From Devosia sp. A8/3-2 (GTDB taxonomy: Bacteria; Pseudomonadota; Alphaproteobacteria; Rhizobiales; Devosiaceae), in NCBI GenBank assembly GCA_025452255.1, contig CP104974.1, forward strand, positions 1,303,001-1,367,000: DNA of 64,000 bases, read 5' to 3'. Of the stretch, positions 38,118 to 48,264 are shown one piece after another. A program made the position numbers and the translations under genes. Position 1 is the first letter of the stretch, and every line of letters starts with the position of its first letter. A model generated the notes under the pieces. It worked only from the letters and a program-made list of their open reading frames with translations, was not told where the DNA came from and made no database searches.

Positions 38118-38873
38118 TCAGGCGGCCTGCATGATGGCGACGCGGTCCCGCCCGGTATTCTTGGCTTCGTAGAGCCGCTGGTCGGCGAGACGATAGAGAT
38201 CGGTGAAGCGGGTGCGGTTTATGTAGGCCGCGCCGCCAATGCTGACCGAGAGCGGGCACGGCGCCTCGCCCGGGGCAAAGACAATCGCGTTGACGGCCAT
38301 CCGGATCCGCTCGGCCGCCCGGTCGGCGGTATTGAGGGTGGCGCCGGCGAGAAAAATGCCGAATTCTTCGCCACCCAGCCGCCCCACCGAGTCCTGCCGC
38401 CCCACGGCGCCGCGAATAGCTCGGGCCATCAGCCGCAAGGCCTCGTCGCCATTGTGGTGGCCGAACGTGTCGTTGACGCGCTTGAAATCATCGGCATCCA
38501 CGATGAGCAAGGCCCCGCCCTCGCCCGGGCGCTGATTGCGCCGGTCAAGATAGGTGGCGACCTTGCCGGTGAAGGCCCCACGATTGAGGCACCCGGTCAG
38601 CCAATCCACGGTGGCCATATGGGCGAGTTGCTCATTGGCGAAGCGCAATTGCTCATGCTTGAGGGCGAGGAAGAATGTCATCGGGCCGCCCAGCACGATG
38701 GGCATGACCACCGAGACAGCCAGCCCCTGCACATTCACACCCTCGGAAAAGACTTCCATGATGACATTGGTCAGCACGATCGAGATGATAATTGAAACGG
38801 CGACGATCCCTCCGGTCACACGATAGACGTGAGCCCAAGCCCGCTTGGGGAGGCTCCTGTGGAGTCCGGTCAT
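38118..38873 (-). CDS. Membrane GGDEF diguanylate cyclase, copy 2
   Basis: The intact product of 251 residues starts at ATG 38873 (MTGLHRSLPKRAWAHVYRV). Two membrane segments (GGIVAVSIIISIVLTNVIM; GLAVSVVMPIVLGGPMTFFL) precede a GGDEF domain: VDWLTGCLNRGAFTGKVATY, LLIVDADDFKRVNDTFGHHN, GGEEF active loop, SVSIGGAAYINRTRFTDLYR and LADQRLYEAKNTGRDRVAIM. No inhibitory RxxD site precedes the GGEEF loop. The longer upstream open frame is not conserved. It is a paralogue of the gene at 37263-38042, same strand, about 75 bases apart. No EAL partner is present. Confidence 0.88.
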   Translation of the reverse strand: MTGLHRSLPKRAWAHVYRVTGGIVAVSIIISIVLTNVIMEVFSEGVNVQGLAVSVVMPIVLGGPMTFFLALKHEQLRFANEQLAHMATVDWLTGCLNRGAFTGKVATYLDRRNQRPGEGGALLIVDADDFKRVNDTFGHHNGDEALRLMARAIRGAVGRQDSVGRLGGEEFGIFLAGATLNTADRAAERIRMAVNAIVFAPGEAPCPLSVSIGGAAYINRTRFTDLYRLADQRLYEAKNTGRDRVAIMQAA

Positions 38874-39043
38874 CTGTTTCGTCCTTGCATTCCCGGGCGG
38901 GAGACTAGGAGGGGCCGCTGAACATGGTCTTGTGAGCTTAGCTGCAATTTTATCTTTCCCCGGTTTTCCACCGGGTTTCGTTGCCGCTTTGTTCACATTC
39001 GGCTTGGTAAGTTGGCCCTGCCACACTAAGGATGAGCCCATGA

Positions 39044-39545
39044 ATGCGAGCGTACAGAATCATTGGCATTGATCCGGGCCTGCGCCGCTGCGGCTGGGGC
39101 GTCATCGAAACGCAGGGCAATCGGCTGAGCTTTGTGGCGGCCGGCACGCTGACGCCGCCCACCGATGGCGCGCTGGCCGACCGGCTTGCCGTCTTGTTCG
39201 CCGGGCTTGGCGAAGTGCTGGATCGGTTCACGCCGGATGAGGCGGCGGTCGAGGAAACCTTCGTCAATCAGGGCGCGCGTTCAGCGCTGATCCCGGGGCA
39301 GGCGCGGGGTGTCGCCTTGGTGACCCCGGCAGCGCAGGGCGTGCCGGTGGCCGAATATGCGGCCAATCTGGTAAAAATCCGTCGTGGGCACGGGCCATGC
39401 GGAAAAGGGGCAGGTGGAGCTGATGGTGCGAACTTTGATGCCGGCGGCGCAGTTTAAAGGCGCCGACGCCGCCGATGCGCTGGCGATCGCCATCTGCCAT
39501 GCCCATCACCGCGTATCGCAGCAACGGCTGAGGGCGCTGGCATGA
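39044..39545 (+). CDS. ruvC: Holliday junction resolvase RuvC (frameshifted near 39380)
   Basis: RuvC cuts Holliday junctions made by RuvAB branch migration. The N-terminus [18 protein letters not shown] holds the first catalytic Asp. [15 protein letters not shown] follows with a catalytic Glu, then [20 protein letters not shown]. After a frame change near 39380 the other frame gives the third acidic cluster [19 protein letters not shown]. Length is about 166 residues. A Leu usually precedes GQARG; here CCG gives Pro, a one-base difference. It overlaps ruvA as ATGA. Confidence 0.92.
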
Positions 39546-40157
39546 TCGGCAAGCTCAAGGGTCTGGTCGATAGCATTGGCGACGATTTCGCGCTGATCGA
39601 TGTCGGCGGCGTCTGCTACGAAATCTTCTGTTCGAGCCGCACCCTGCAGGCGCTCCCCGTGTGGGCGAAGCGACCGTCGTATTCATCGAAACCTTCGTGC
39701 GCGAGGACATGATCCGGCTCTACGGATTTTCCAGCGAAACCGAGAAGGCTCGGTTCAACCTCTTGATGACCGTGCAAGGCGTCGGTGCCCGTGTCGCACT
39801 GGGCATCTTGTCGGCCCTGTCGCCCTCGGAAATTTCCAGCGCAATTGCGCTGCAGGACAAGGCGATGATCGGCCGCGCCAACGTGTGGGGCCAAAGCTGG
39901 CCGTCCGCCTCGTCACCGAACTCAAGGGCAAGGTGCCGACCGGGGTGGGGATCGATGCCAGCACTTTGGGCCTGCAGACCGCTTTGGGCGAGGGCCGTGC
40001 CGCTGGCACCGTGGCCGATGCGGTTTCGGCGCTGGTTAATCTTGGCTATTCCAGCGCCCGGGCCTCGGCTGCGCTGGCCCGCATCGTGGCGCGCGAGGGC
40101 GACGACACGCCAACCGAAAAACTGATCCGCCCGGGTCTGCGGGAGTTGAGTAGTTGA
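39542..40157 (+). CDS. ruvA: Holliday junction DNA helicase subunit RuvA (frameshifted near 39655 and 39890)
   Basis: RuvA tetramers bind the four-way junction and recruit the RuvB motor. The OB domain starts [20 protein letters not shown] and continues [14 protein letters not shown]. After a break comes [20 protein letters not shown], then the helix-hairpin-helix [20 protein letters not shown]. The last frame supplies [16 protein letters not shown] and the C-terminal RuvB-binding helix [20 protein letters not shown]. Total about 204 residues. The end overlaps the ruvB start (TTGA). Confidence 0.92.
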
Positions 40158-41190
40158 CCGACCTGACCTCCCCTGCTGCCGGGCGTGATGATCCGCTCGA
40201 TGTGTCGCTGCGCCCCTCCGGCTTTGCCGAATTTGTCGGGCAGGCGGCGGCGCGGGCTAATCTTGAAGTGTTCATCCAGGCCGCCAAGCAGCGCGGGGCG
40301 GCGCTCGATCACGTGTTGTTCGTGGGGCCGCCGGGTCTCGGCAAAACGACGCTGGCGCAGATCATTTCGCGCGAGCTGGGTGTCGGGTTCCGCGCCACGT
40401 CCGGTCCGGTCATCGCCAAGGCGGGCGATCTGGCGGCGCTGCTGACCAATCTTGAAGACCGCGATGTGCTGTTCATCGATGAGATCCACCGGCTTAACCC
40501 GGCCATCGAGGAAATCCTTTATCCGGCGATGGAGGATTTCCAGCTCGATCTGATCATCGGGGAGGGGCCCGCCGCCCGCTCGGTGCGCATCGACTTGGCC
40601 AAATTCACGCTGGTCGGCGCCACCACTCGCGCGGGCCTGCTCACCACGCCGCTGCGCGATCGTTTTGGCATTCCGGTGCGGCTCAATTTCTATACGCCTG
40701 AGGAATTGGTGCAGATCGTCACGCGCGGCGCACGCCTGCTCGGCATGCCCATGGCCCCCGATGGGGCGATGGAAATCGCCCGCCGTTCGCGCGGCACGCC
40801 GCGTATCGTGGGCGCCTGCTGCGCCGCGTTACCGATTTTGCGCTGGTCGATGGCATCGCCGAGATTGATCGCAAGCTGGCCGACAAGGCCCTGCTGCGGC
40901 TCGATGTGGATGCGCGGGGGCTCGATCAGCTCGATCGGCGCTACCTCACCACCATTGCCGATTTCTACAATGGTGGCCCGGTGGGCGTCGAAACCATTTC
41001 GGCGGCATTGAGCGAGCCGCGCGATGCCATCGAGGAAATCGTCGAGCCTTATCTCATCCAGCAAGGCTTCATCCAGCGCACCCCGCGCGGCCGTATGCTG
41101 ACCGGGCTGGCGTTCCAGCATATGGGCCGTGCCGTGCCGCAGGGTTTTGTCGGCATGCAGGCGAGCCTCTTCGAGGAGCCGGAGGCGTGA
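40154..41190 (+). CDS. ruvB: Holliday junction DNA helicase subunit RuvB (frameshifted near 40820)
   Basis: RuvB is the AAA+ motor of branch migration. It starts at TTG 40154, overlapping the ruvA stop. Motifs: [12 protein letters not shown], Walker [18 protein letters not shown], Walker [13 protein letters not shown], sensor [20 protein letters not shown] with the arginine finger, and [11 protein letters not shown]. Near 40820 (after RGTPRI) the frame changes. The next frame carries the winged-helix end: [39 protein letters not shown] and [16 protein letters not shown]. Length about 345 residues. Confidence 0.94.
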
Positions 41191-41209
41191 GCCGAAGGGC
41201 GGCGCCAAC

Positions 41210-42026
41210 TTGACCCTGCACGTCACGCGCTACACGCCCAAACTGCCCCAATGGCCCCACGACCTGCCATTGCGCATCGCCGTGCTGACCGATCTACATG
41301 CTTGTCACCCCTGGACCGGCCCGGCACAGCTCGCAGCCTTTTGCCGGGCGACCAATGCGCTGGGCGCTGACATCATCCTGCTGCTGGGCGATTATGTCAC
41401 CGGGCCGCGGTTTTCCTGCCCCATGGATGCCACCCATTGGGCAGCCCAGCTGAGCGCATTGTCGGCGCCGCTTGGCGTCCATGCCATTCTGGGCAATCAC
41501 GACTATGACGGCTATCGCCGCGCCGATCTCGCACAGGGACCAATCGAGGCCGAACGGACGCTGATTGCCGCCGGCATCCCCGTTTACGTCAATCGTGCCA
41601 TCCGCCCGGATCATGCCGGGCGTGGCTTCTGGCTGGCAGGGCTGGGCGATCAATTCGCCTTCGCGCCAAAGCGGGACCAGCGCTTCGCGCACCGACGGTA
41701 TTGCCGATCTGGAGGGCACCTTGGCGCAGGTCACCAGCGCCGAGCCGGTGCTGCTGATGGCCCATGAGCCCGATATTTTCCCCGATGTGCCCGGCCCGGT
41801 GGCATTGACCCTATCCGGCCACACCCATGGCGGGCAGGTGCGGCTGTTCGGCAAAACGCCGGTGGTTCCCTCGCGCTATGGCAGCCGCTACGTCTATGGA
41901 CATATCGTGGAGGAGGATCGTCACTTGATCGTGTCTTCGGGCTCGGGCTATTCCGGCTGGCCGATCCGCTTTGGTACAAAATCCGAGATCGTGGTCATCG
42001 ATCTCGGCAAGGACAGGCCGAAATGA
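41210..42026 (+). CDS. Metallophosphoesterase, calcineurin-like (frameshifted near 41690)
   Basis: All motifs of a binuclear metallophosphatase are present: VLTDLHACHPW (DxH), LLLGDYV (GDxx), ILGNHDYDGY (GNHD), LMAHEPDIF and LSGHTHGGQVRLFG (GHxH). The family is that of YkuE/YaeI-like membrane-proximal enzymes, some acting on lipid A precursors (UDP-diacylglucosamine) or phospholipids; substrate unknown. The frame changes near 41690. The start is uncertain: TTG 41210 is in frame, while GTG 41187 overlaps the ruvB stop but needs another frame change. It overlaps ybgC as ATGA. Confidence 0.85.
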
Positions 42027-42421
42027 CCCAGCATCGCTTTCCGGTCCGTATTTATTACGAGGACACCGACTTCTCGGGCAATGTCTATCACGCGGCGTAT
42101 CTGAAATTCTTCGAGCGCGGCCGCACTGAATTCTTGCGCGATGCGGGTATTCATCATTCCGAGCTGGCGGGGCAAGGCATTGCCTTTGCCGTAAGGGGAA
42201 TGGACATCCAGTTCGACGGTGCCGCTCATATCGATGATCTATTGACGGTGACGACCGAAGTCGCAGCGATTACTGGTGCACGATTGACACTCACGCAGGC
42301 AATTTTACGTGATCAGACGGTGCTGACCCGGGCCAATGTGGTGGTCGTGGCCATCAAAACCGCCGGTGGCGCGGCCCGCATGCCGCGCGAAATCTTGACC
42401 CGCTTTGCGCCCACGCCCTAA
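42023..42421 (+). CDS. ybgC: Tol-Pal-associated acyl-CoA thioesterase YbgC
   Basis: The intact 132-residue hot-dog thioesterase shows the family active site IYYEDTDFSGNVYHAAYLKF with the catalytic Asp, and RTEFLRDAGIHHSELAGQGI. YbgC hydrolyses short acyl-CoA thioesters and is almost always the first gene of the tol-pal operon, as here. Its link to Tol function is not settled. It overlaps the upstream phosphoesterase gene, and 200 bases separate it from tolQ. Confidence 0.92.
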   Translation: MTQHRFPVRIYYEDTDFSGNVYHAAYLKFFERGRTEFLRDAGIHHSELAGQGIAFAVRGMDIQFDGAAHIDDLLTVTTEVAAITGARLTLTQAILRDQTVLTRANVVVVAIKTAGGAARMPREILTRFAPTP

Positions 42422-42619
42422 CGGGACCGGGCGATACAGCGCGCCGACTCTGTTTGTTAACTACTCCTTGACCATAATTGCGGCAAAGGGACGCTGATCC
42501 TGTTCGCCGCGCCGCAAAGCCCGGCAAATGGGGCATTTCTCTTAATTTTGACAGATTTCGACCCCATCGCCTGTGGCCTGTGGGTCGGGCATGTAGACCG
42601 GGCCGAAAAGGATCACTTC

Positions 42620-43331
42620 ATGGAAGCCATGGATGCTGTTGGAGCTGTTGCTCCACACGCCGACTTGTCCATCTGGGGACTGTTCTGGGCGGCCGACTGG
42701 ATCGTCAAGGCGGTCATGCTCGGGCTGCTGGGCGCCTCGATCTGGTGCTGGGCCATCATCGTGGACAAGACCATCACCTATCGCCGCACCCAGAGCCGAG
42801 ATGAACCGCTTCGAGCGTGTGTTCTGGTCCGGCCAGTCGCTGGAAGAACTCTATCAGCAGCAATCGGAGAAGGCGACCGGCGGGCTTGGAGCGGTCTTTG
42901 TTGCAGCCATGAAGGAATGGAAGCGCAGCCACGAGCAGAACGCAGCCTCCTTTGTCGGCATGCAGCAGCGGCTCGACAAGGTGCTCGATGTGGCGATTGC
43001 CCGCGAGAGCGAGACGCTGGAAAAGCGCTCGGGCTTTCTCGCCACGGTCGGTTCGGCCGGCCCGTTCATCGGCCTCTTCGGCACCGTTTGGGGCATCATG
43101 AATGCCTTTACCGCCATTGCCGCCTCGTCCAACACCAATCTGGCCGTGGTCGCCGGCCCGATTGCCGAAGCGCTGTTTGCCACTGCCATTGGCCCGGTTG
43201 CCGCTATCCCGGCCGTTATCGCTTACAACAAGCTTTCCGCCGATGCCGGCAAGCTGATCGGGCGGCTGGAAGGCTTTGCCGACGAGTTCTCGACCATTCT
43301 CAGCCGCCAACTCGAAGCACGGAGCCGCTGA
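42620..43331 (+). CDS. tolQ: Tol-Pal system proton channel subunit TolQ (frameshifted near 42797)
   Basis: TolQ forms the inner-membrane proton channel with TolR. The N-terminal helix is LFWAADWIVKAVMLGLLGAS then IWCWAIIVDKTITYRR. After a frame change near 42797 come the cytoplasmic loop and the two signature helices: GFLATVGSAGPFIGLFGTVW (TM2) and NLAVVAGPIAEALFATAIGP (TM3, followed by VAAIPAVIAYNKL). ATG 42620 is chosen for the N-terminal match. Length about 237 residues. It ends one base before tolR. Confidence 0.93.
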
Positions 43332-43332
43332 T

Positions 43333-43783
43333 ATGGGCATGGGTGCACCATCGGGCGGTGGAGGCGGGGGCGGACGCCGCCGCCGTCGCGGCCGCAAGGC
43401 CATTATGAGCGAGATCAACATCACGCCGATGGTCGACGTAATGCTGGTGCTGCTCATCATCTTCATGGTGGCCGCCCCGATGATGACATCGGGCGTGCCG
43501 ATTGACCTGCCGCGCACGGCGGCTGCCGAGACTTTCCAGCCAGACCCAGCCGATCACCGTTGCGGTGACGCCGGAAGGCACCATCTATGTCGGCGACGAC
43601 GTTGTGGCGGAGGCTGATCTGATCAATACGGTGACGGCTTTGGCAACCAATGGCACGGAAGACCGCATCTTCCTGCGCGGCGATACCACGGCCAATTACG
43701 GCTCGGTGATGCGGGTCATGGGGATGCTGTCGGCTGCCGGTTTCACCAAGATCGGCCTTATCACCCAGCAGCAGGATCAATAG
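43333..43783 (+). CDS. tolR: Tol-Pal system protein TolR (frameshifted near 43540)
   Basis: TolR is the single-helix partner of TolQ. The sequence begins with a Gly/Arg-rich cytoplasmic tail, then SEINITPMVDVMLVLLIIFM with the proton-carrying Asp in the helix (PMVDV), and GVPIDLPRT. After one frame change near 43540, the periplasmic part reads QTQPITVAVTPEGTIYVGDD, ALATNGTEDRIFLRGDTT, YGSVMRVMGMLSAAGFTKIG. About 150 residues, standard. The seven consecutive Gly after residue 8 are unusual but common in rhizobial TolR. Confidence 0.92.
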
Positions 43784-43792
43784 GCCCGCACC

Positions 43793-44972
43793 ATGCGCAC
43801 CGGCCTCATCGTTTCGATCGTTGCACATGTCGCGGTTCTGACCATCGGCCTCATCAATCTGGGCTCGGCGGAGCCGATGACGACGGTCGAGAACGCCATC
43901 GTGGTCGATCTGGTGCCGGTCAGCGATTTCAACAATATCCGCTCGGGCTCGCTCGATAGCGAAGTGGTCGATACGCAGACCCCCGCCATCGCCAGAATCC
44001 GACCAGCCGGCCGAACTGGCCCAGCCCACCGGCAATACCGAGCGCGATCAGGAAACCCCGTCGCCCGCCGATACACCCACGCCCATGCCGGTGACCAATA
44101 GCGCGCCGGCCCCCGAATCTGCGCCCCCGCCCCCGCCGCCGGAGCCCGAACCCGAGCCAGAGCCGACCCCGCCCCCACCGGCGGCCCAGCCCGAACCGGC
44201 GCCGGAGCCCGAGCCTGCGCCCACCCCGCCAACGCCCGCAACACGGCCGCAGCCTGCGCCGGAGCCGACCCCCGCGCCCACGCCTGCGCCAGAACCGACG
44301 CCGGCTCCCGAGCCAGTGCCGGAACCCACGCCCGCGCCGACCCCTGAGCCGGAACCCGCACCCGAGCCGACACCCGCTCCGCCCCAACCGGCGGCACCGA
44401 CCCCGGCTGCGCGGCCGAGCAATCTGACGCAGTTGCGCCAGCAATTTGCCGCCGCCGAAACCGAGCGCAAGAAGCGCGAGGAAGAAGAGCGCTGCCGCCG
44501 TGCCGCCGCCCAGCAGCCGGCGACCCCGGCACCGAACCCGCAGCCCAACCCGCCGCAGCCGGCCCAGCTCGATCCTGCGCTGGCCGACGACATCTCCTCG
44601 ATCATCAACCGGGACAATACGACCGGCGCGACGACCGGGCAGGGCGGCTCACCCACGCTGGGCGACACGACCGGCACCTCGGCTACGCTGAGCCAGACCG
44701 AGATCGGGGCGCTGGTCGCCAAGATCAAGCAGTGCTGGTATCTGCTGCCCAATGAAGAGGCGAGCAGGGCTGAAGTTGTCGTCAATATGCGGCTCAAGCA
44801 GGATGGTTCGCTCGCCGATGTGCCGCGCATCGTCTCGGTCAGCCAGCAGCCCGAGGCCATCGGCATCGCCCAGAAGGCGGTGAGTGCGGTGGCAGGTTGC
44901 GGTCCCTACAGCATGCTCTCGGCAAACACTTATGACCAATGGCAGAATATCAACGTCACTTTGCGTCCGTGA
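43793..44972 (+). CDS. tolA: TolA, cell-envelope integrity protein (frameshifted near 43995)
   Basis: TolA links the TolQR motor to Pal at the outer membrane. The membrane anchor is TGLIVSIVAHVAVLTIGLIN then SSAEP-like LGSAEP. A long rigid linker follows that is almost only Pro, Glu, Ala and Thr (PEPEPEPEPTPPPP and many PAPEPTPA repeats, 44085-44400). Then come a charged helix (AAAETERKKREEEER) and the C-terminal domain with KIKQCWYLLPNEE and VVVNMRLKQDGS, the TolA/TonB C fold. Cys in KQCW and in AVAGCGPY could pair. The frame changes near 43995. The polyproline linker probably depends on EF-P. Confidence 0.88.
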
Positions 44973-45032
44973 CATCTTGGAAGCGCCTTTGTCTGGCACC
45001 ATTGTCAACGAACGGCAGGAATGGAGACTGAA

Positions 45033-46342
45033 ATGACCTTTCTCACCCGGCGCAATGCCCTCAAGCTCGGTCTGGCCGGCGGCATTGCCATGGCAGCGGC
45101 CGCCGGGGCCAATGCCCAGCTCAACATTACGGTCGAGGGCGCCAATTTCCGCCCGCTGCCGATCGCCATTCCCGATTTTGCCTCGAGCGATCCCACTTTC
45201 GGGCGCGAGATCGCCGAGATCGTGCGCAACAATCTGCGCCGCTCGGGCCTGTTCCAGCCACTCGATCCGGCCGCGCTGCCGGTGCAGGTGGGCGATGTGA
45301 ATGCCACGCCCGATTTCAACACTGGCGCACCGCCAATGTGGATGCATTGGTGATGGGCGCCGTCGAGCGCGGCGGACAGATTTCGTCCTCGGTGCGCGTG
45401 TGGGACACGCGCCGGGGCGCCTGGTGGTCGGCAGTAGCTACAATACCGATCCCAATTCCTCGCGCCGGGTCGGGCATATCATTTCCGACGCCATCTATTC
45501 CAACCTGACCGGGGGCGGCGGCTATTTCTGATACCCGCGTGATCTATGTGGCCGAAAGCGGCCCCAAGGCCAATCGCGTGCGGCGCCCGGCCATCATGGA
45601 TCAGGATGGCGCCAATTCGCAGTATCTGACCGATGGCAGCTCCATGGCGCTGACGCCGCGCTTTCGCCCAATGGCGACATGGTCACCTACATGAATTTCG
45701 CCAATGGCAATCCGCAGGTCTTCCTGTTGCAGCTATCCTCGGGCCGCCAGCAGCAGCTGGCTGCGGTGGGGGCCATGACCTTCGCGCCGCGTTTCTCGCC
45801 CGATGGCGGCACCGTGGCCTTCTCGGTCGAGCAGGGCGGCGCCACCAATATCTATTCGGTCGCCACCGCGGGCGGACAGCCCATGCAGCTGACCTCGGGT
45901 GCGGCCATCGATACCGGCCCCTCCTATTCGCCCGATGGCAGTCGCATCCTGTTCGAAAGCGACCGGGGCGGCTCGCCGCAGATCTATATGATGGGCGCGA
46001 GTGGTGGTAATGCCCAGCGCATCAGCTTCGGCCGGGGCAGCTATTCCACCCCGGTCTGGTCACCCAATGGCGACCTGATCGCCTTTACCCGCCAGTCCGG
46101 CGGCCAGTTCAATATCGGGGTGATGAACCCCGATGGCTCAGGCGAGCGCATGCTTTATTCAAGCTTCCATGCGGAAGGCCCGACACAGGCGCCGAATGGG
46201 CGGGTCATCATGTTCTTCCGGGATCCAGGCGGCAATGACGGCCCCAAGCTGATGAGCATCGATATCTGGGGCCGCAATCTTCTGACCATCCCGACCGATG
46301 GTTATGCTTCGGACCCGGCTCTGGTCGGGTCTGCGGGCTTAA
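45033..46342 (+). CDS. tolB: Tol-Pal system periplasmic protein TolB, with a Tat-like signal (several frameshifts)
   Basis: TolB is a periplasmic beta-propeller that binds Pal. The N-terminal domain is [20 protein letters not shown] then [20 protein letters not shown]. The propeller follows: [88 protein letters not shown] and [15 protein letters not shown]. The signal peptide [20 protein letters not shown] matches the twin-arginine motif (TRRNALK). Frame changes lie near 45325, 45425, 45531, 45665 and 46321. The inferred stop is 46340-46342 (ASDPAWSGLRA end). Length about 435 residues. ATG 45033 has GGAG seven bases upstream. Confidence 0.92.
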
Positions 46343-46560
46343 GTGCTTGGGCAGCACGATACGGATTTCGTGTTGCCCCACTTAACCTTAACGTGATCGA
46401 CTCCCCGCGCTGTGGCCAATCTGCACCATCACGAAAAAGCCCGGATTTCCGCCACATTTGTGCCGGGATAGGCAAACATTAACCAGACACGCAAACGCGG
46501 TCTTAAGAATAAGCGCAGTAAATGCCGTCCTTAAGATTGTAAGCCTTTCAGGAGCCTCCA

Positions 46561-47058
46561 TTGGCCATTTCCGCACCCCTCAACACCGCGTTGCGTGCAT
46601 TCGCAATGCTGCTCTTCGTCGTCACGATTGCGGCCTGTTCCCGCACCCCCAATGCGATGCCGACCGGTGTCGGTAATCTGGGCCCCGGCGGCGGCGCCCC
46701 CGGCAGCCAGCAGGAATTTCTCGTTTCTGGTCGGTGACCGCGTGTTCTTCGAAACCGATTCTGAGCAACCTGACCCCCACGGCCATGTCGACCCCTGGAC
46801 AAGCAGGCCGCATGGCTCAACCAATATTCGAACTACCGCATCATGATCGAAGGCCATGCCGACGAGCGCGGTACGCGTGAATACAATATCGCCACGGGCG
46901 CCCGCCGCGCCTCCATCGTGGTCAATTATCTGACCTCCAAGGGCGTCAATGGCCAGCGCATCACCAGCCAGTCCTTCGGCAAGGAACGCCCGGTGGCCAT
47001 CTGTAACGACATTTCCTGCTGGAGCCAGAACCGCCGCGCGGTCACGGTCGTCCAGTAA
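46561..47058 (+). CDS. pal: Peptidoglycan-associated lipoprotein Pal (frameshifted near 46732 and 46785)
   Basis: Pal anchors the outer membrane to peptidoglycan and binds TolB. TTG 46561 follows AGGAG. The lipoprotein signal is AMLLFVVTIAACS with Cys in the lipobox (IAAC). The OmpA-like domain reads VGDRVFFETDSE, LTPTAMSTLDKQAAWLNQYS, NYRIMIEGHADERGTREYN, ARRASIVVNYLTSKGV, and SFGKERPVAICNDISCWSQN then RRAVTVV. Two close frame changes fall in the DRVFFETDS...LDKQ stretch. About 165 residues. A 218-base gap separates it from tolB. Confidence 0.92.
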
Positions 47059-47239
47059 GACAAAACCGGCCCTGCCCAAAGGCAAGGCCGAAGCGATCCA
47101 GTGCAAACTGGAGGCAAGAGCGCCCGGAGCCCCGAAAAGGGCCCAGGCGCTTTCTTTGACCAAAATTGGCCTTTATTGCCCGGCCTCCAAAGGTTCATGG
47201 TGCATCGTGCAGTCACGACGCGTTTGGAGGCTTATTGCT

Positions 47240-48264
47240 TTGACGACGACCAATCATTTCAAGGCGCGGCTGGCGCTGGCCACGGCGCTGGCCCTAGGGG
47301 TGACGGCCCCGGCTTTCGCCCAGTCCGTGCTGACGGTGACCCCGCCGGCCCCGGTGGGCCGCACGCTGAGCGACGAGACGCCGCCCGTTTTGGTGGCGCA
47401 GGCTAATGATACGGCAACGCTCATGCTGCGCATCCAGCAGCTCGAAGAGCAGATCCGTTCGCTCAATGGCCGAGTCGAGGGGCTGACCTTCCAGCTCACC
47501 CAGATGCAGACGCTGGTGCAGCGCCAAAGCGAGGAGAATGCAGCCCGCTTCCCGGGCGCTCGAAGGCGGTGCGCCGGGAAAACCTGATGCGGCAACCCAG
47601 CAGGGCGGCGCGACGCCGGCCCCGGCGTTGCCGCAGGTCCCCGCTGACGAATCCAATGTGCCACTGACCGACATTCCCGCCCGGGGCGTGCAGCCATTGC
47701 CCGGGGAAACCGAGTTCGACCCGACATTCGACGATGGCAGCGCGCCGATGGACGATCTGGGCAATTCCAATGATCCGCTGGTCGGCACCGGCTGCACCGG
47801 CGGGACGGATCTGACCACGGGCGAGCCGCTCTGATTTGACCTATGATCCGGCTGCCGGCCCCTCGGGCAATCCCGATGCCGATGCGCAGTTCCGCGCCGG
47901 CTACGAGGCTCTGGCGCAGGGTGATTACAGCTTTGCCGAGGATCAGTTCAGCCAGTTTATCGAGCTTTACCCGGACAATCCCCGGGTTACCGACGCGGCC
48001 AATTGGCTGGGAGATGCCCTGTTGCAACGCCGGGCCTATAGCGAAGCGGCCGATGTGCTGCTCAATGCCTTCCAGAAGGCACCGGATAATCCGCGTGCGC
48101 CGGAGCTGCTGCTGAAGCTGGGCATGTCGCTGTCGGGTGCCGGCGAACGCGAAACCGCCTGCCGCACCTTTGCCGAAGTCGAACGCCGCTACACCACGCT
48201 GCCCGATGCCGTCAAAGGCCGCTTGGCCGAGGAAAAGACCAAGGCCGAATGCCCGCCCGCTTGA
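47240..48264 (+). CDS. cpoB: Cell division coordinator CpoB (YbgF; frameshifted near 47555 and 47833)
   Basis: CpoB links Tol-Pal action with peptidoglycan synthesis during constriction. The N-terminus has a signal peptide (ARLALATALALGVTAPAFAQ), then a coiled-coil trimerisation region (LMLRIQQLEEQIRSLNGRVE GL), a disordered Pro-rich linker, and a C-terminal TPR domain: FRAGYEALAQGDYSFAEDQF, NWLGDALLQRRAYSEAADVL and LLLKLGMSLSGAGERETACR. Start TTG 47240 has GGAG upstream and fits the signal peptide. The family order coiled coil then three TPRs is complete. It overlaps tilS by 16 bases. Confidence 0.88.

Noticed and set aside
38880..39044. LexA (SOS) box upstream of ruvC
   Set aside because: The best match to GTTC-N7-GTTC, near 38993 (GTTC-ACATTCG-GCTT), lacks the second half-site, so it is not supported.
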